A DNA stretch of 64,000 bases, taken from assembly GCA_958295855.1 (NCBI GenBank), contig OY282383.1:502481-566480 (forward strand), written 5' to 3'. The translations under genes were made by a program, and so were the position numbers. The stretch is from an uncultured Poribacteria bacterium. Its GTDB lineage: Bacteria > Poribacteria > WGA-4E > WGA-3G. A model generated the notes under the pieces. That model searched no databases, was not told the DNA's origin, and was given only the letters and a program-made list of their open reading frames with translations. Positions 62,373 through 64,000 of this stretch are shown here, one piece after another. The first letter of the stretch is position 1. Each line of letters begins with the position of its first letter.

Positions 62373-62768
62373 TTAACGTTTAGAGAATTGAAAGCGGGCA
62401 CGTGCACCTTTCTGTCCGTATTTCTTGCGTTCAACCATTCTTGCATCGCGCGTCAAGAATCCTGCTTTTTTCAAAGACAGCTTCAAGGATTCCTCCGCTT
62501 TAACGAGTGCGCGTGCAAGTCCATGCGAAATTGCACCCGCTTGCCCCGTGTGCCCCCCACCTTTTACGTTGACGAGGACAGCATACTCCCCAACCTTTTC
62601 AACATGCTCAATGGGGCGTTGTGCTGCCTGCCAGTGATCTGCGCGCTGAAAGTATTCGGTAATCGGTTTTTTATTTACAATAATGCCGCCTTCACCACCG
62701 GGGATGATTCGGACGCGCGCGACCGATGTTTTGCGCCTGCCGGTCCCCCAGTATTGCTCAATAGCCAT
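62373..62768 (-). CDS. rpsI: 30S ribosomal protein S9
   Basis: 131 residues from ATG 62768. [20 protein letters not shown], the [17 protein letters not shown] block and the C-terminal [20 protein letters not shown] followed by FSKR are diagnostic; the terminal Lys-Arg reaches the P-site tRNA. It follows rplM by 78 bases, the standard L13-S9 order. Confidence 0.98.
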   Translation of the reverse strand: MAIEQYWGTGRRKTSVARVRIIPGGEGGIIVNKKPITEYFQRADHWQAAQRPIEHVEKVGEYAVLVNVKGGGHTGQAGAISHGLARALVKAEESLKLSLKKAGFLTRDARMVERKKYGQKGARARFQFSKR

Positions 62769-62846
62769 TCCGTTTCTAACCTCCACAGTTGATTGGTAGC
62801 CTTGCGAGGCACAGGGCCCTCGCGCTACGGTAGATTGCGATAGATT

Positions 62847-63284
62847 CTACAATGCTAAGACTTCCGGTGTCTGTGCTTGGTGCGGATGTGCAGGGCCGGT
62901 GTAAACCTTGAGGCCCTTCATGAGTTGCCGACCGAGGTGATTTTTTGGAAGCATCCCCTTGACAGCAGCGGAGATAATGAACTCAGGCTTAACGGCCATC
63001 TGCTCCTCAAAGGTTCTATATTTATCCCCACCGGGGTAGCCGCTATGCCGAAAATAGGTTTTCTGCACCGTTTTATTGCCTGTGACAACCACCTTCTCCG
63101 CATTAACAACAGCAACGCGAAATCCCAAATCCGCATGCGGTGTAAACCGGGCATTATGTTTGCCTCTCAACACTTGTGCAATTCGAGATGCTAAACGCCC
63201 TAGCACTTGCCCTTCCGCATCCACCACATACCATTTAATCTCTTTATCCGCTTTTGGAAAATAGGTTTTCGTTTTCAGTACCAT
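62847..63284 (-). CDS. rplM: 50S ribosomal protein L13
   Basis: 145 residues from ATG 63284, after [53 protein letters not shown] and [20 protein letters not shown] are L13 signatures. First gene of the L13-S9 pair. The leader from the predicted start site to the ATG is about 130 bases, long enough for autoregulation by L13 as known elsewhere; no specific structure was identified. Confidence 0.98.
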   Translation of the reverse strand: MVLKTKTYFPKADKEIKWYVVDAEGQVLGRLASRIAQVLRGKHNARFTPHADLGFRVAVVNAEKVVVTGNKTVQKTYFRHSGYPGGDKYRTFEEQMAVKPEFIISAAVKGMLPKNHLGRQLMKGLKVYTGPAHPHQAQTPEVLAL

Positions 63285-63389
63285 GTGACTTCCTGTTCCT
63301 TCAATCAAAACTTTTTAACAAATTGCAGTAGATAAGTTTGTGCCGCAACGCTATCAACTGGAAAATTTCGCCAAAGAACTCCTATGCAA

Positions 63390-63557
63390 TCACAACCGCG
63401 CATTGCGCACACAACCATAAGATATTATACCATAAAAAACGCCGTTTGTCAAAACTAAATTTAGATTTAGGGGCGGATCGGTGCATATCAGGTGGATGCG
63501 TTCATCGTCCATCTCGCGTAGGATTTCAAGGTTGTCGCAGAAGTAGAGTTTGTTCAT
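63390..63557 (-). pseudogene. Broken N-terminal piece of an adenine-type DNA methyltransferase
   Basis: MNKLYFCDNLEILREMDDER followed by IHLICTDPPLNLN is the start of a site-specific DNA methyltransferase (motif IV DPPF/DPPY-N). After DPPLN the frame loses similarity within a few residues and ends; the rplM promoter lies in what would be its body. A remnant, not a working enzyme. Confidence 0.75.
63424..63452 (-). promoter_or_regulatory. Consensus sigma-70 promoter of rplM-rpsI
   Basis: Minus strand TTGACA (63452-63447), 17-base spacer, TATAAT (63429-63424): perfect in both boxes. Confidence 0.95.
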
Positions 63558-63726
63558 TTGTATTCTCCAAGGCCTTGGACACTGGCGGTTTCTCCTCTCT
63601 GATTTCCACACCATTATTTGGCACGGCTCCACATCCTAAACGCCCTAACAGGAAAACCACCAAAGCTATAAGCAGCGGAATAGCAAGGAAACCCCAATTC
63701 ATCATTCTATCTATCCATTTTGCCAT
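63526..63726 (-). CDS. Small single-pass membrane protein
   Basis: 66 residues. AKWIDRMMNWGFLAIPLLIA then LVVFLLGRLGCG forms one clear membrane helix, with a short polar C-terminal tail. The start has a strong SD (AAGGAGA eight bases upstream). No family recognised. Its end overlaps the beginning of the methyltransferase remnant by 32 bases. Confidence 0.55.
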   Translation of the reverse strand: MAKWIDRMMNWGFLAIPLLIALVVFLLGRLGCGAVPNNGVEIREEKPPVSKALENTNEQTLLLRQP

Positions 63727-64000
63727 TTGTCTGATCTCCTTATCCAGGATAAAGATAGACCCAATATCCCTAAAAAAAAGAAAGCGTCTCTACAAGACTA
63801 AAGAAGGGAAGGAGACGCAATGTAAGGATAAACATGTCGATTTTGATAGAAGTTGAAGTTTAACAGAAATTTGGGTCAGATGTCAAACAAACCCTAGCGT
63901 TTTTCTGAGAAATTCTCGCAGATGCGACAATCAACAGGAATTAGCGTCTATTTTCAAATCAAGCCTGGGGTGATTCAGCCACTTGCTCTGGGCTTGTCTC
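63727..64000. other. Right edge of the window, no clear gene
   Basis: No promoter or full frame seen. At the very end a minus-strand frame ETSPEQVAESPQA runs into a stop at 63959-63961 and could be the C-terminus of a gene beyond the window; too short to call. Confidence 0.3.

Noticed and set aside
63959..64000. Possible C-terminus of a minus-strand gene at the right edge
   Set aside because: Only 13 codons visible; cannot be supported.

Overview
The window looks like a chromosomal segment from a Gram-negative-type, repeat-rich bacterium of roughly 50% GC, most plausibly Candidatus Poribacteria or a near relative. The reasons are the mix of LamG/concanavalin-like secreted proteins, formylglycine-generating-enzyme-fold (FGE) proteins, WD40 and TPR proteins, a UGSC-type selenoprotein, and very dense short palindromic repeats between and inside genes. 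This placement is an inference from gene content. There is no rRNA gene or CRISPR array.

Layout. 1-3.0 kb: the 3' part of a circularly permuted ATP-grasp/alpha-E fusion and a transglutaminase. 3.1-5.7 kb: two paralogous seven-bladed WD40 proteins (minus strand) next to one of two identical 493-bp IS-like repeats (4167-4659 and 7813-8305). 5.8-7.5 kb: a three-gene minus-strand operon (small membrane protein, DUF202 protein, MDR dehydrogenase). 8.6-17.9 kb: plus-strand genes separated by repeats: a haem-oxygenase-fold protein with an NTF2-like partner, an FGE-fold protein, a TPR protein, an ECF sigma/anti-sigma/double-vWA operon, purN, a TIM-barrel protein and a small unknown protein. 18.1-20.9 kb: two paralogous secreted LamG proteins and an FGE-fold lipoprotein. 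21.9-28.2 kb: clpB, a selenocysteine-containing UGSC protein with a TPR partner (minus), a GT2 glycosyltransferase and recQ. 28.3-41.3 kb: a DUF1156 DNA methylase, larC, a primary-type sigma factor, a pentapeptide-repeat protein, an ABC exporter and a two-gene restriction-modification system whose 5' end is present three times in tandem. 41.3-51.6 kb: a Clp1/Grc3-like polynucleotide kinase, sppA, three exopolysaccharide genes, a Trm112-like protein and secA. 51.8-59.7 kb: a polytopic membrane protein, a DUF1573 protein and a five-gene run of secreted proteins containing a duplicated two-gene module. 59.8-63.7 kb: tRNA-Glu and tRNA-Lys, an orphan antitoxin, and the rplM-rpsI-purA run with a near-perfect sigma-70 promoter.

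The most distinctive signal is the repeats. At least four families of short palindromic or unit repeats occur between genes and are also inserted in reading frame inside conserved genes. The same 11-residue peptide, [11 protein letters not shown], is carried by both RecQ and the sigma factor, encoded by the same palindrome in the same frame. Other copies add residues to the ATP-grasp, transglutaminase, vWA, glycosyltransferase and SecA proteins, or supply the C-terminus and stop codon of a gene. A 20-bp unit carrying AAGGAA forms arrays directly in front of several start codons and appears to supply the Shine-Dalgarno sequence. Two other strong signals are the in-frame UGA followed by a SECIS-like hairpin in the UGSC gene, and a shared C-terminal motif, (T/A)(T/S)TWAx(L/I)K, on four secreted proteins.

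Promoters matching TTGACA-N17-TATAAT are easy to see in front of many transcription units, so housekeeping sigma-70-type transcription dominates. All functional calls are made by reading motifs; no database search was run.
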